From Geobacter sp. (GTDB lineage: Bacteria; Desulfobacterota; Desulfuromonadia; Geobacterales; Pseudopelobacteraceae): a stretch of 39,045 nucleotides of DNA. Positions 9,679-16,933 of this stretch are shown one piece after another. The stretch covers positions 1 to 39,045 of the forward strand of contig VFJM01000382.1 in assembly GCA_009886055.1 (NCBI GenBank), written 5' to 3'. The position numbers were made by a program, and so were the translations under genes. The notes below the pieces were generated by a model. The model made no database searches and was not told the DNA's origin. It saw only the letters and a list, made by a program, of their open reading frames with translations. Numbering within the stretch: the first letter of the stretch is position 1; every line of letters begins with the position of its first letter.

Positions 9679-9713
9679 TCGCGGCCACTAGACTGGGGGT
9701 CTAGTGGCCGCGA
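9679..9713. repeat. Perfect 15-bp inverted repeat with 5-nt loop
   Basis: Arm 9679-9693 (TCGCGGCCACTAGAC) is the exact reverse complement of 9699-9713, with loop TGGGG. There is no T-tract on either side, so it does not look like an intrinsic terminator. It lies exactly where the T-arm of the Arg-like element should be and runs directly into the Leu-like element. Bases TAGTGG within the right arm can alternatively pair with CCGCTA (9780-9785) at the end of the Leu-like element. Confidence 0.85.
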
Positions 9714-9785
9714 TGAATTATTTAGACACAAAGGACTTAAAATCCCTCGTGTTATTACATGCCGGTTCGAATCCGGCCTCCGCTA
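9714..9785 (+). other. Degenerate tRNA-Leu(UAA)-like element (3' half well preserved)
   Basis: The anticodon loop CTTAAAA (9736-9742) carries TAA at 9738-9740. The flanking stem has one mismatch. A class II variable arm follows (CGTG/CATG), then a perfect T-arm GCCGG-TTCGAAT-CCGGC (9761-9777) and a tRNA-like 3' acceptor strand CTCCGCT (9778-9784). The 5' side is damaged: the D-loop GG is replaced ('AATTATTTAGACAC') and no matching 7-nt 5' acceptor strand exists. There is no CCA. The gene looks inactive as a tRNA, although the T and anticodon arms would still fold. Confidence 0.72.
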
Positions 9786-9798
9786 CTGCATAATATTG

Positions 9799-9826
9799 TT
9801 GACAGCAAAATTTTATCAGGTATACA
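9799..9826 (+). promoter_or_regulatory. Sigma-70-type promoter for a small RNA
   Basis: A perfect -35 TTGACA (9799-9804) is followed by 16 nt and TATACA (9821-9826). The predicted start at about 9833 falls at the foot of the closing helix of the structured RNA that ends in a T-tract at 9928. The next plus-strand sequence has no gene, so the promoter most likely serves that RNA alone. Confidence 0.6.
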
Positions 9827-9832
9827 GTCTTA

Positions 9833-9928
9833 ACAGACGGGTAAGTCCTGTTACGTGCCTGAGGTGCTCCCCTCCATCGGTTGGCCATGAGCCTCGGGAT
9901 AATAGACGTAACAGGGGCCGTCTTTTTT
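9833..9928 (+). ncRNA. Candidate small structured RNA of about 95 nt, unknown family
   Basis: The sequence can fold into one long interrupted hairpin. The closing helix is AGACGG (9835-9840) with CCGTCT (9918-9923). Then comes a perfect 10-bp helix CCTGTTACGT (9847-9856) with ACGTAACAGG (9906-9915), and an inner helix CCTGAGG (9858-9864) with CCTCGGG (9892-9898). Internal loops are GTAAGT, GG and ATAATAG. A run of six T ends it (9923-9928), as in a Rho-independent terminator. A consensus-like promoter starts exactly at its foot. It converges on the DUF3800 gene, whose stop codon is only 7 nt away. I do not recognise an RNA family. The minimal reading is a strong terminator with its own promoter. 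No expression data are available. Confidence 0.55.
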
Positions 9929-9934
9929 ATTGTC

Positions 9935-10579
9935 CTATTTCAAATACTCCCCTTCATAGACAATAGCCGATTGGTACACCCGGTACCACTCCTCATCCTC
10001 TCCCTCATGTTTCCTGAATATCCCCCAGCAGAAAAGATCTACAGCCTGCAAGCCAGAGTTGTTATGCGACAGTTCATGGGTTATGAATAGTGGGATATCC
10101 AGCGGTAGTAACCCCTGTAGCTGGTTTTCTACATAGGAGTTAAAGTCCTTGATCTCCTCTTTGTTCTTGCACCTGTCCATAATCAGGTTGACGGTATTGC
10201 CCGCCTTTGAAAGATCAATCTTTTCCAGAAGAAACCGGGCCAGGAAGTTATAAAGCTTCTTCTTGCCAAGCTTGGTACGGAGATTATCGTAAACTCGACT
10301 TTTATTCAGAATCACTGAATAGATTTGCCAGCCATCAGACGAAATATGGCGGTAAAAATATTCTTTGATAACCTGAGTAGTATTTGTACCTTTCAACTCC
10401 TGCGATTTGTTCTTCCTGTTGTTAAGTTTGTTCTTCAAGGTCCTGCGGACACCACGCCGGAACCCTTCAATTGCTTCAGCATTTTCACAAACGAGAAGAG
10501 TTATAACGAACTTTCCGGATGTTTTCGGCTTGCTAAAGTCAAAACCCAAATCGCCGGATTCGTCGAGGAAAATGATCAT
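9935..10579 (-). CDS. DUF3800 protein, predicted RNase H-like nuclease
   Basis: 214 aa. It opens with the DUF3800 hallmark 'FLDESGD' (Asp6, Glu7, Asp10), has a further acidic site at Asp135 ('IMDR'), and closes with 'HNNSGLQAVDLFCWG' containing Asp181. The acidic pattern resembles RNase H-fold nucleases, so nuclease activity is expected but unproven. The ATG at 10579 is preceded by AAGGA. The gene is clearly more A+T- and Lys/Asn-rich than hsdM or hsdR, which suggests separate acquisition. It is flanked on both sides by incomplete tRNA-like elements pointing toward it. It lies between hsdM and the hsdRS-side genes. DUF3800 genes are known from defence and mobile islands, but their role is not established. 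Confidence 0.85.
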   Translation of the reverse strand: MIIFLDESGDLGFDFSKPKTSGKFVITLLVCENAEAIEGFRRGVRRTLKNKLNNRKNKSQELKGTNTTQVIKEYFYRHISSDGWQIYSVILNKSRVYDNLRTKLGKKKLYNFLARFLLEKIDLSKAGNTVNLIMDRCKNKEEIKDFNSYVENQLQGLLPLDIPLFITHELSHNNSGLQAVDLFCWGIFRKHEGEDEEWYRVYQSAIVYEGEYLK

Positions 10580-10601
10580 GTGTGAAGTCCTTCGAATTTT
10601 T

Positions 10602-10647
10602 CCTGTTGATTAACAGCCACCTGCTCTACCAACTGAGCTAAAGGTGG
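10602..10647 (-). other. Truncated tRNA-Asn(GUU)-like element (5' half)
   Basis: On the minus strand the order is CCACC, then TTTA, a canonical D-arm GCTCAGTTGGTAGAGC (10638-10623), and GGTGG. The anticodon loop is CTGTTAA with GTT at 10614-10612. The 3' anticodon strand (TCAAC) pairs poorly with GGTGG. Instead GGTGG is complementary to the 5' CCACC, and CTGTT can pair with the following AACAG. T-arm and 3' acceptor are absent. The element sits in the leader of the DUF3800 gene, 23 nt from its ATG, probably within the hsd transcript. Confidence 0.7.
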
Positions 10648-10650
10648 ACT

Positions 10651-10700
10651 GGCCCTCAGCATTACGAGTGATGTGCTCTAGCACCTGAGCTAAAATGGCA
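10651..10700 (-). other. Truncated tRNA-Thr(CGU)-like element (5' half)
   Basis: On the minus strand TGCCATTTTA is followed by a D-arm (GCTC, loop AGGTGCTA, GAGC). The anticodon arm pairs CATCA with TGCTG (4 of 5 pairs) around loop CTCGTAA; the anticodon CGT is at 10666-10664. The sequence then runs AGGGCC and, after a few bases, straight into the Asn-like element. No T-arm or 3' acceptor is present. It begins 9 nt after the stop codon of the 164-aa gene. Confidence 0.68.
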
Positions 10701-10708
10701 TTCAAAAG

Positions 10709-11203
10709 CTACCACTCTTCCGGATTGAAATCGCGCATGAAATTAATCCAGTCGATCGAGGCTGACCCACGAAAAAGAGCCTTGCCGCTCATACTGATGA
10801 AACTGACCTGTTTGGCTTGCAGCAGTGTGCTTATAACCGGCACAGCATCATAAGGAATAAACGCACTAAAATCCCGATGTTCTCCTCGGATGGTGAGACC
10901 TCCGATTGAACGAGGTTGCGGATCAAGGTATTCCTCTCCAATCAAATTTGAGGTCAGCTTCCTGTCACCGAGCAACATTATTCGAATATCCTTGCCGTCA
11001 AATTTAAATGGATATCGTAAAAGGCCTTTTATCTCAAGGTGGAGGTGTTCCCGATATGACCCGGCAAAAAATCGATCATCGCGATTGACTGTGAAAGAAT
11101 AACTTGTTTGCCAGTCCGCTACTTCGACAATGTACGAACCGTACGCTTCTTGAACCGATTTGCGTACTTTCCGTGGTTTTTTCTCAGCAACGACTTTGAC
11201 CAT
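10709..11203 (-). CDS. Conserved-looking hypothetical protein of the hsd operon
   Basis: 164 aa, starting at the ATG at 11203, which has a strong Shine-Dalgarno (GGGAGG) and lies 10 nt after the hsdS stop. A longer frame up to 11380 overlaps hsdS and is not needed. I do not recognise the family. There is no signal peptide or membrane segment. The first 20 residues are basic (several Lys/Arg). The remainder looks like a soluble alpha/beta protein with alternating hydrophobic stretches ('YSFTVNRDDRFFAGSY', 'IRIMLLGDRKL'). Position and spacing say it is translated with hsdS. A role as accessory factor, restriction control or anti-phage protein is possible but not shown. Confidence 0.8.
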   Translation of the reverse strand: MVKVVAEKKPRKVRKSVQEAYGSYIVEVADWQTSYSFTVNRDDRFFAGSYREHLHLEIKGLLRYPFKFDGKDIRIMLLGDRKLTSNLIGEEYLDPQPRSIGGLTIRGEHRDFSAFIPYDAVPVISTLLQAKQVSFISMSGKALFRGSASIDWINFMRDFNPEEW

Positions 11204-11213
11204 GCGCGCCTCC

Positions 11214-12647
11214 CTACACCAGCCCGCCCGAAAACGCTCGTTGCAGGATCGTCTGCCGCAGCCGTTCGGCGCGTTTGAGGTTGGTTTCGATGGTGGTTTC
11301 GAGTTCTTGGGTGACGGAGAGGCGGCGGTCGATTTCTTCAAGGATTGCCTTTTGCTCTTTAGAGGGCGGCAAAGGAGCATTCACCGTCCTGATGTCATCG
11401 AGGCCAAGCCCAACTTTAGTCGCCCCTCGCTGAAGCTCCTTAAACTGGTCTTGACCTGTTTTGCACGCAAGAAACCAGGCGAGATATGTACTGTTGACAA
11501 TTGTTAGAGGCCGTGCCAGCGATACATGCTGATTGATATAGGCTACTTCAAATCCATCAGGGACCATTCCAATCATGCCAACATCGGCAGTTATAGAAAT
11601 GAGAATATCTCCAGCGACAACACGAGTGCGTGAGCCTTCCGCTCCTTCTGGTGGCTGTACGCGTTGGATATCGGATAAATCCAGCGATATCGTTTCATGG
11701 TCGAGGTTCCCCATTCTCAGGAATATTGGTCCCGTTTCCGAGTAATAACATGCCCAACCTCTCGAACCACTGGTTACAAAAGAGAACAGTTGGTCGCTCT
11801 TCACCCACACCCACCCATCCGGCAATTCTGGCAGATTAGCCGTATCCGGCCCGGCAGGTTCCTTGTATTTCTTCTTCCACGAATCATCCTTCGGGTTGAT
11901 CCCCTTGGCCTTCATCTTCGCCTGTTCTTCGGCTTCCCACTTGGCGTGGCGTTCAGCGAGGATGCGTTTGAGGAGTTGGTCGGCGGGCTCGGCGTTAGGG
12001 TGATCCTTGCGCCACTGTTCGGTAAGTTTGCCTTCGACAGCGGCCTTGAGGACGGCGGCCTTGTAGCGTTTGAGGTTGACCTGTATCCGCTTGAGCGATG
12101 CAACGGCCTCATCCAGCCGTGAGAATTGTTTTTCGATTTCGGCGACGATTCGCTTTTGGTCTTCAGGTGGGGCAAGAGGAAACGGAATCTCTTTGAGAGT
12201 TTCTAAGCGAATACCTTTAACGGTTGTACCCGAACCAATCGATTCCAAGTAATCAGCAATGGAAACAATCCAGTATTCAAGATAGCTTTTGTCAATTCCG
12301 GCTTTAGGAATAAGTGCCTTTAAATCTTGATTGATTGTTGAATCATAAGGAACACGAATAACCTTGCCAAGCCCGACTCTGGTTGCAATGATCACTGTGT
12401 CTGCCGGAATGATATTGGTTGAACTTTCCTTTATGGCAACTTCAGATATGTGGTCAATCGAATCAATTGGCCGACGTGTACGCATATCCTTGATCGTCAA
12501 CCATGGAATTTTGCCTTGCCAATAGCTGGGATTACTTTTTGATGGTGTACCGCCACCAATGATTTTTGATAGAATCTCTCCAAGTGGAACCCATTTCCAA
12601 TTTTTTGGTAATTCTAGTTGGCCGGTTACGGTTCTATGTCTACTCAC
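11214..12647 (-). CDS. hsdS: Type I restriction-modification specificity subunit HsdS
   Basis: 477 aa with the classical two-TRD layout. The first target-recognition domain is about 1-170 ('LPKNWKWVPLGEI' start). A coiled-coil spacer with the 'RIVAEIEKQFSRLDEAVASL' pattern follows. The second TRD begins at 'LPDGWVWV' (about 275-435). A C-terminal helix of similar type ends the protein ('EQKAILEEIDRRL'). HsdS recognises the bipartite DNA site for both methylation and cleavage. The start is a GTG at 12647 that overlaps the hsdR stop (GTGA), giving tight coupling to hsdR. Both TRDs look intact. The target sequence cannot be read from the protein by eye. Confidence 0.95.
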   Translation of the reverse strand: MSRHRTVTGQLELPKNWKWVPLGEILSKIIGGGTPSKSNPSYWQGKIPWLTIKDMRTRRPIDSIDHISEVAIKESSTNIIPADTVIIATRVGLGKVIRVPYDSTINQDLKALIPKAGIDKSYLEYWIVSIADYLESIGSGTTVKGIRLETLKEIPFPLAPPEDQKRIVAEIEKQFSRLDEAVASLKRIQVNLKRYKAAVLKAAVEGKLTEQWRKDHPNAEPADQLLKRILAERHAKWEAEEQAKMKAKGINPKDDSWKKKYKEPAGPDTANLPELPDGWVWVKSDQLFSFVTSGSRGWACYYSETGPIFLRMGNLDHETISLDLSDIQRVQPPEGAEGSRTRVVAGDILISITADVGMIGMVPDGFEVAYINQHVSLARPLTIVNSTYLAWFLACKTGQDQFKELQRGATKVGLGLDDIRTVNAPLPPSKEQKAILEEIDRRLSVTQELETTIETNLKRAERLRQTILQRAFSGGLV

Positions 12648-15535
12648 GCCGCAAGCACCTCATTCAATTCCTCCAACATCCCCCACAACTCCTCTCCAAA
12701 CAACTGATAGACCTTGCCGATCCCGCCGTTCTCCTTGAACGGCGTAAACTCGAAATCATCCCGCCCGATCTCCAGGCTGGCAATAACATGGTCGCGTATC
12801 CGCTCCAGCCACCAGCGCTGCTCGTCACTGAAACCCTTGCCGCTCGCCTCCTGCTTGGCAATCCAAACGGCAAAGCGTTCGTGAACATGCTCCTCGAACG
12901 GCTCCAAAACCGGTTCCTGATGCAGGGCAAAACGGACCAGCGAAACGATATCGGTCCAGAGCCGCCTGCTCCCAACTCCCTTGACCTTAGATGATTCCAG
13001 CGCCGCATAGGCATCCCACAACCGGTCGATACGCCAGAGATACGGCGGCTTCTCGATCATCTCGGCCAGCCCCTTGATCTCGTCATACTTCAACCGCTGG
13101 CGATAGGGGCGGCTGTAGAGAATCTGCAGGGCGGTGATTTCGTCCTTGTGCTCCTCGATGAACTGCTCGAAGGAGTGCACCAGTCCACGGGCCTTATCCA
13201 GCGCATCGGCGTCGAAACCGGCCTCAATGACCTCGTCGGCGCTGACCGTATCAATAATCTGGTCGGCCTTACGCTGCAACTCCAGGATCTTCTCCCGAAG
13301 CTTTGGCTCGCAGAGCGGCTTGACCGCCTGCCGGATCAGCGTGATCCCGGCCTGCCGAACCTGATCCACGGTTGGGTCACTGACACCAAAATCAACCCTC
13401 GCCTGTTCGATCTGCCGTTCCGGGTCGATTGATGCGATCAGGTCACCGGTCAACACCTTCAACCCCTTGCCATCGGTCAGCTTCTCGATCTCCGCCTTGC
13501 CGGCCGAATCAAGCTTCTTCTCCAGACGGGCAAATCGCCCGGCGATTGAGGAGACAACCTCACTCTCCGTATTACCCAGAGCCACGGCCTGCAGCAGCTT
13601 TTCCAGGGAAACGGTCGGTTTCTTCTCCAGCGGGCGGGAATCGGTCTTGTCCTGTTCACAGACGCCCACCGCATCCACAATGACGAAGTGGGTCTTGGCA
13701 ACGGCATCGGGGGTGACCGCCTGCAGGTCGGTGTCGTTGATTACCCGCACCCCACGCCCCTTCATCTGCTCGAAGAAAGAACGGGAACGGATCATGCGCA
13801 TGAAAAAGACGCACTCCAGCGGTTTGATGTCTGTGCCGGTGGCGATCATGTCCACGGTGACGGCGATGCGCGGCATCGGGCTGGTGCGGAACTCGGCGAT
13901 TAGCTCCTCCGGCTTCCTGCCGGTGGTGCGGTAGGTGATCTTCTGGCAGAAGTCGTTCCCCTTGCCGAATTCTTCGCGCACGATGCGGACGATGTCCTCG
14001 GCGTGGGAATCGTCCTTGGCAAATATCAGGGTTTTGGGCACCCAGGTTCGGCCGGGAAAGATCTCGGTCAACACCTTGTCGCGGAAGGTCCGGATCACGG
14101 TGCGGATCTGATCCACGGCCACCACGTCCCGGTCGAGCTGGTTGGCTTCGTAGGTCAGCTCCTCGTCCAGTTGTTCCCACCGCACGGCCCGCGTTTCCCG
14201 CTCACGATGGTCCACGTAATGCCCGGCCTCCACGACCGAGCCCCCCTGGGTGATCTTGGTCCTGATGCGGTAGACATCGTAATTGACGTTGACCCCATCG
14301 GCTACGGCCTGTTCGTGGGGATATTCCATCACCAGGTTCTGGTTGAAGAAGCCGAAGGTCTGCTTGTTGGGGGTGGCTGTCAAGCCGACCAGATAGCCGT
14401 CGAAATACTCCAACACCTGGCGCCAGAGGTTGTAGATCGAGCGGTGGCATTCGTCGGTGACGATCAGGTCGAAGGTCTCGGGCGGGATGGCCGGATTGTA
14501 GACCACCGGCGGCGGCTCCTTGAAGAGGCCGGTCTGGTCGAAGAGCGATTCCTCCTCCAGCTCCGGGGCCAGCTCCTCGCCCCGCAGGATCGAGTAGAGC
14601 CGCTGGATGGTGCAGATGCAAACCCGCGCCGTAGTGTCGAGGCGGCTGCTCTGCAGGTGGTTGACGATGTACTCTTCGGTGAATTTGTACGGAGTATAGG
14701 GTGACTGATACTGCTGAAACTCTTTCAAGGTCTGGCGTCCCAGGTTGGCACGATCCACCAGGAACAACACCCGCCGGGCACCGGCGAACTTGAGCTGACG
14801 GTAGATGAAAGAGACCGAGGTAAACGTCTTGCCCGATCCGGTGGCCATCTGCACCAGCGAGCGGGGACGGTCGGCGGCCAGTGATTTTTCCAGGTTGCCG
14901 ATTGCCGTGAACTGGGCAGGCCAGAGCCCCTCGGAATGCAGCGGCGGCATGCGGCGCAGCCGGCTGCGGTAACAGTCGGGAGACCAGATCACTCCCGGAT
15001 CAGCAACGATTGAATCCGTAGGGGCGAAGCAAGGGGTATCTGCTTCGCCCGATCTTTCAGACGATGGCGACATGGGCGAAGCAGGTGAAACATTTGCTTC
15101 GCCCCTACAGACTTCATCCAGCCACTCGGCCAGTGTTTCGGGACGATGGAAGGAGAATACCTGGCGGGAACGGGGATCAGGATCGAGGCCACTGGTAAAA
15201 CGGGTCTCTATGCCGGTTGACTGATAACGGAAAGTGAGCGGGCGGAACCAGGCAGGGAGCGAGAGCGGCAACCCCTGAGTGTATTTATCAGACTGAATCT
15301 CGACGCCAGAGAGTGTTACCCCGGCCTTCTTGGCCTCGATCACCCCGGCTGCCTTACCATCAATATACAGCAGATAGTCGGCAAAACCGAAGCCGCGCTC
15401 CAGCGGAAACTCGCGGATAGCCACGCCACGACCGGCATGCAGGTTGACGCCTTTTACGTCCTGCACCATCCAGCCGGCCTCGGCAAGCATGAGGTCGATA
15501 TCTATGCGCGCTTCCTGTTCAGGTGTGGGGGACAA
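12644..15535 (-). CDS. hsdR: Type I restriction endonuclease subunit HsdR
   Basis: 963 aa. The N-terminal nuclease domain has Asp53 and Glu67-Ala-Lys69 of a PD-(D/E)xK site. The SF2 translocase motor has Walker A 'ATGSGKT' (231-237), DECH box (361-364) and 'GLTATP' just after it. A C-terminal helical region (from about 700) would contact the methyltransferase. Start is a TTG at 15535, with AGGAG 8 nt upstream. Residues about 143-173 are encoded by a nested palindromic repeat (15018-15108) and form a Ser/Pro/Glu-rich stretch between the nuclease and motor domains. The reading frame is intact through it, so the protein is probably active. It is the first gene of the hsdR-hsdS-unknown-DUF3800 string. 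Confidence 0.95.
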   Translation of the reverse strand: MSPTPEQEARIDIDLMLAEAGWMVQDVKGVNLHAGRGVAIREFPLERGFGFADYLLYIDGKAAGVIEAKKAGVTLSGVEIQSDKYTQGLPLSLPAWFRPLTFRYQSTGIETRFTSGLDPDPRSRQVFSFHRPETLAEWLDEVCRGEANVSPASPMSPSSERSGEADTPCFAPTDSIVADPGVIWSPDCYRSRLRRMPPLHSEGLWPAQFTAIGNLEKSLAADRPRSLVQMATGSGKTFTSVSFIYRQLKFAGARRVLFLVDRANLGRQTLKEFQQYQSPYTPYKFTEEYIVNHLQSSRLDTTARVCICTIQRLYSILRGEELAPELEEESLFDQTGLFKEPPPVVYNPAIPPETFDLIVTDECHRSIYNLWRQVLEYFDGYLVGLTATPNKQTFGFFNQNLVMEYPHEQAVADGVNVNYDVYRIRTKITQGGSVVEAGHYVDHRERETRAVRWEQLDEELTYEANQLDRDVVAVDQIRTVIRTFRDKVLTEIFPGRTWVPKTLIFAKDDSHAEDIVRIVREEFGKGNDFCQKITYRTTGRKPEELIAEFRTSPMPRIAVTVDMIATGTDIKPLECVFFMRMIRSRSFFEQMKGRGVRVINDTDLQAVTPDAVAKTHFVIVDAVGVCEQDKTDSRPLEKKPTVSLEKLLQAVALGNTESEVVSSIAGRFARLEKKLDSAGKAEIEKLTDGKGLKVLTGDLIASIDPERQIEQARVDFGVSDPTVDQVRQAGITLIRQAVKPLCEPKLREKILELQRKADQIIDTVSADEVIEAGFDADALDKARGLVHSFEQFIEEHKDEITALQILYSRPYRQRLKYDEIKGLAEMIEKPPYLWRIDRLWDAYAALESSKVKGVGSRRLWTDIVSLVRFALHQEPVLEPFEEHVHERFAVWIAKQEASGKGFSDEQRWWLERIRDHVIASLEIGRDDFEFTPFKENGGIGKVYQLFGEELWGMLEELNEVLAA
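15018..15108. repeat. Nested palindromic repeat element inside hsdR
   Basis: The outer arms GTAGGGGCGAAGCAA (15018-15032) and TTGCTTCGCCCCTAC (15094-15108) are perfect inverted repeats. Inside lie CTGCTTCGCCC (15040-15050) and its exact complement (15074-15084). The unit can also fold as two hairpins side by side, each built on GGGCGAAGCA. This is the form of short mobile palindromes (REP or MITE type). It is translated in frame as part of HsdR. No other copy was noticed in the window. Confidence 0.8.
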
Positions 15536-15706
15536 TCAGGCCGCTCCTGTTTATATCAGCCAACATTTAAAATGCTGCATTTGTAACAGAAAAACCATAT
15601 CAATGCCAGCACACTGATTTGTCGAACTTTTCGTCGACTGAGTTATTTTTATAGCGATTGGCGCTGAAGCGAAGGAAGTAAAAAAGGACAACGGCTTAAT
15701 GAGCCC

Positions 15707-16933
15707 TTATTCATACCTCAGGGCGTCGATTGGATTGAGTCCGGCCGCTTTTCGGGCCGGGTAGAAGCCGAAGAAAATCCCGACGGCTGCGGAGAAGAGA
15801 AAGGCGATCGTGATGGATTGAACCGAGATCATGGTCGGCCACCCCAGCAGACGGGAGACGACAACAGCCCCCCCTGCCCCCAGGGCGATGCCGATAACAC
15901 CCCCCATCACCGTCAGCATCACCGCCTCGGTCATGAACTGCAGCAGGATGTCATTCTTTTTAGCGCCGATCGCCATCCGGATGCCGATCTCACGGGTGCG
16001 CTCGGTGACCGAAACGAGCATGATGTTCATGATGCCGATGCCGCCTACGATCAGCGAGATTGAAGCAACCGCACCGAGCAGCAGCGACATGGCTTTGGAG
16101 GATTGCTCGGCCACAGCCAGGATTTCGGACAGGTTACGGGTCGAAAAATCAGGTTCCTTGCTGTTGGTGATCCGATGGCGCTGATTGAGGAGCGACTTGA
16201 TCTCGTTTTCAGCCGTATCAATCAGCTCTTCACTCTTTGCCTTGACGATGATGGCGCTGACAATTCCTGTGCGTTGCGCCCGGACCAGGTTACGCTGGGC
16301 AGTGCGCAAAGGCACAAATACGACATCATCCTGATCCTGACCCTGGGGTGACTGTCCCTTGCGATCAAGGACTCCGATGACGGTAAAGGGAATTTTTTTG
16401 ATCCGGATAATACTTCCAACCGGATCGGCAGAGCCGAAAAGGTTGTCGGCTACCGTCTGCCCGAGCAGACAGACTTTCAAGGCTCCGTCCACGTCCTGCT
16501 GGCTGATGGAGCGGCCGCTGACAACAGGCCATTCGCGTATGTCAAACAGCTCTGGCGTCGCACCCATGACAACTGACGACCAGTTCATGTTGCCGCTGAT
16601 GATCTGCCCCGTTGTCCGCACGGTACCGGCAGCGTATGCCACGGAAGGACACTCGGCCATGATCGCCTTGGCGTCGTCACTGGACAGTGTCTGTGCCCCC
16701 CCGCTGCCGGTGCGGAGGCCACCGCTCGTGGTGGAGCCGGGTATGACAAGGACGATGTTGCTGCCGATGCTGGCGATCTGCTGGGAGATTACGTAACTGG
16801 CACCGGAGCCGACCGCCATCATGGCGATCACGGCGGCAATACCGATGATGATGCCGAGCATGGTCAGAAACGATCGCATCTTGTTGGTACGCAGTGCCCG
16901 GAGGGCTATTTTGAGAGTCTGCAGAAGATTCAT
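15707..16933 (-). CDS. MacB/FtsX-type ABC transporter permease
   Basis: 408 aa. The membrane segment near the N-terminus (about 20-45) is followed by a large periplasmic domain (about 50-280). Three C-terminal membrane segments follow (about 285-310, 335-360, 370-395), the MacB-PCD plus FtsX layout. This is the permease half of a MacB-type exporter, separate from its ATPase, unlike the fused E. coli MacB. Its ATG overlaps the stop of the ATPase gene by one base (TGATG). With the adaptor upstream and a TolC-like channel it would move substrates (macrolides, peptides or siderophores in relatives) out of the periplasm. The actual substrate is unknown. Confidence 0.93.
   Translation of the reverse strand: MNLLQTLKIALRALRTNKMRSFLTMLGIIIGIAAVIAMMAVGSGASYVISQQIASIGSNIVLVIPGSTTSGGLRTGSGGAQTLSSDDAKAIMAECPSVAYAAGTVRTTGQIISGNMNWSSVVMGATPELFDIREWPVVSGRSISQQDVDGALKVCLLGQTVADNLFGSADPVGSIIRIKKIPFTVIGVLDRKGQSPQGQDQDDVVFVPLRTAQRNLVRAQRTGIVSAIIVKAKSEELIDTAENEIKSLLNQRHRITNSKEPDFSTRNLSEILAVAEQSSKAMSLLLGAVASISLIVGGIGIMNIMLVSVTERTREIGIRMAIGAKKNDILLQFMTEAVMLTVMGGVIGIALGAGGAVVVSRLLGWPTMISVQSITIAFLFSAAVGIFFGFYPARKAAGLNPIDALRYE

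Noticed and set aside
9641-9785. Functional tRNA genes for Arg and Leu
   Set aside because: Both lack a complete cloverleaf: Arg has no T-arm or acceptor 3' strand, and Leu has a broken D-loop and no matching 5' acceptor strand.
14003-14704. Plus-strand open frame (233 codons) opposite hsdR
   Set aside because: Antisense to the HsdR motor domain; Gly/Val/Asp-rich shadow with no independent support.
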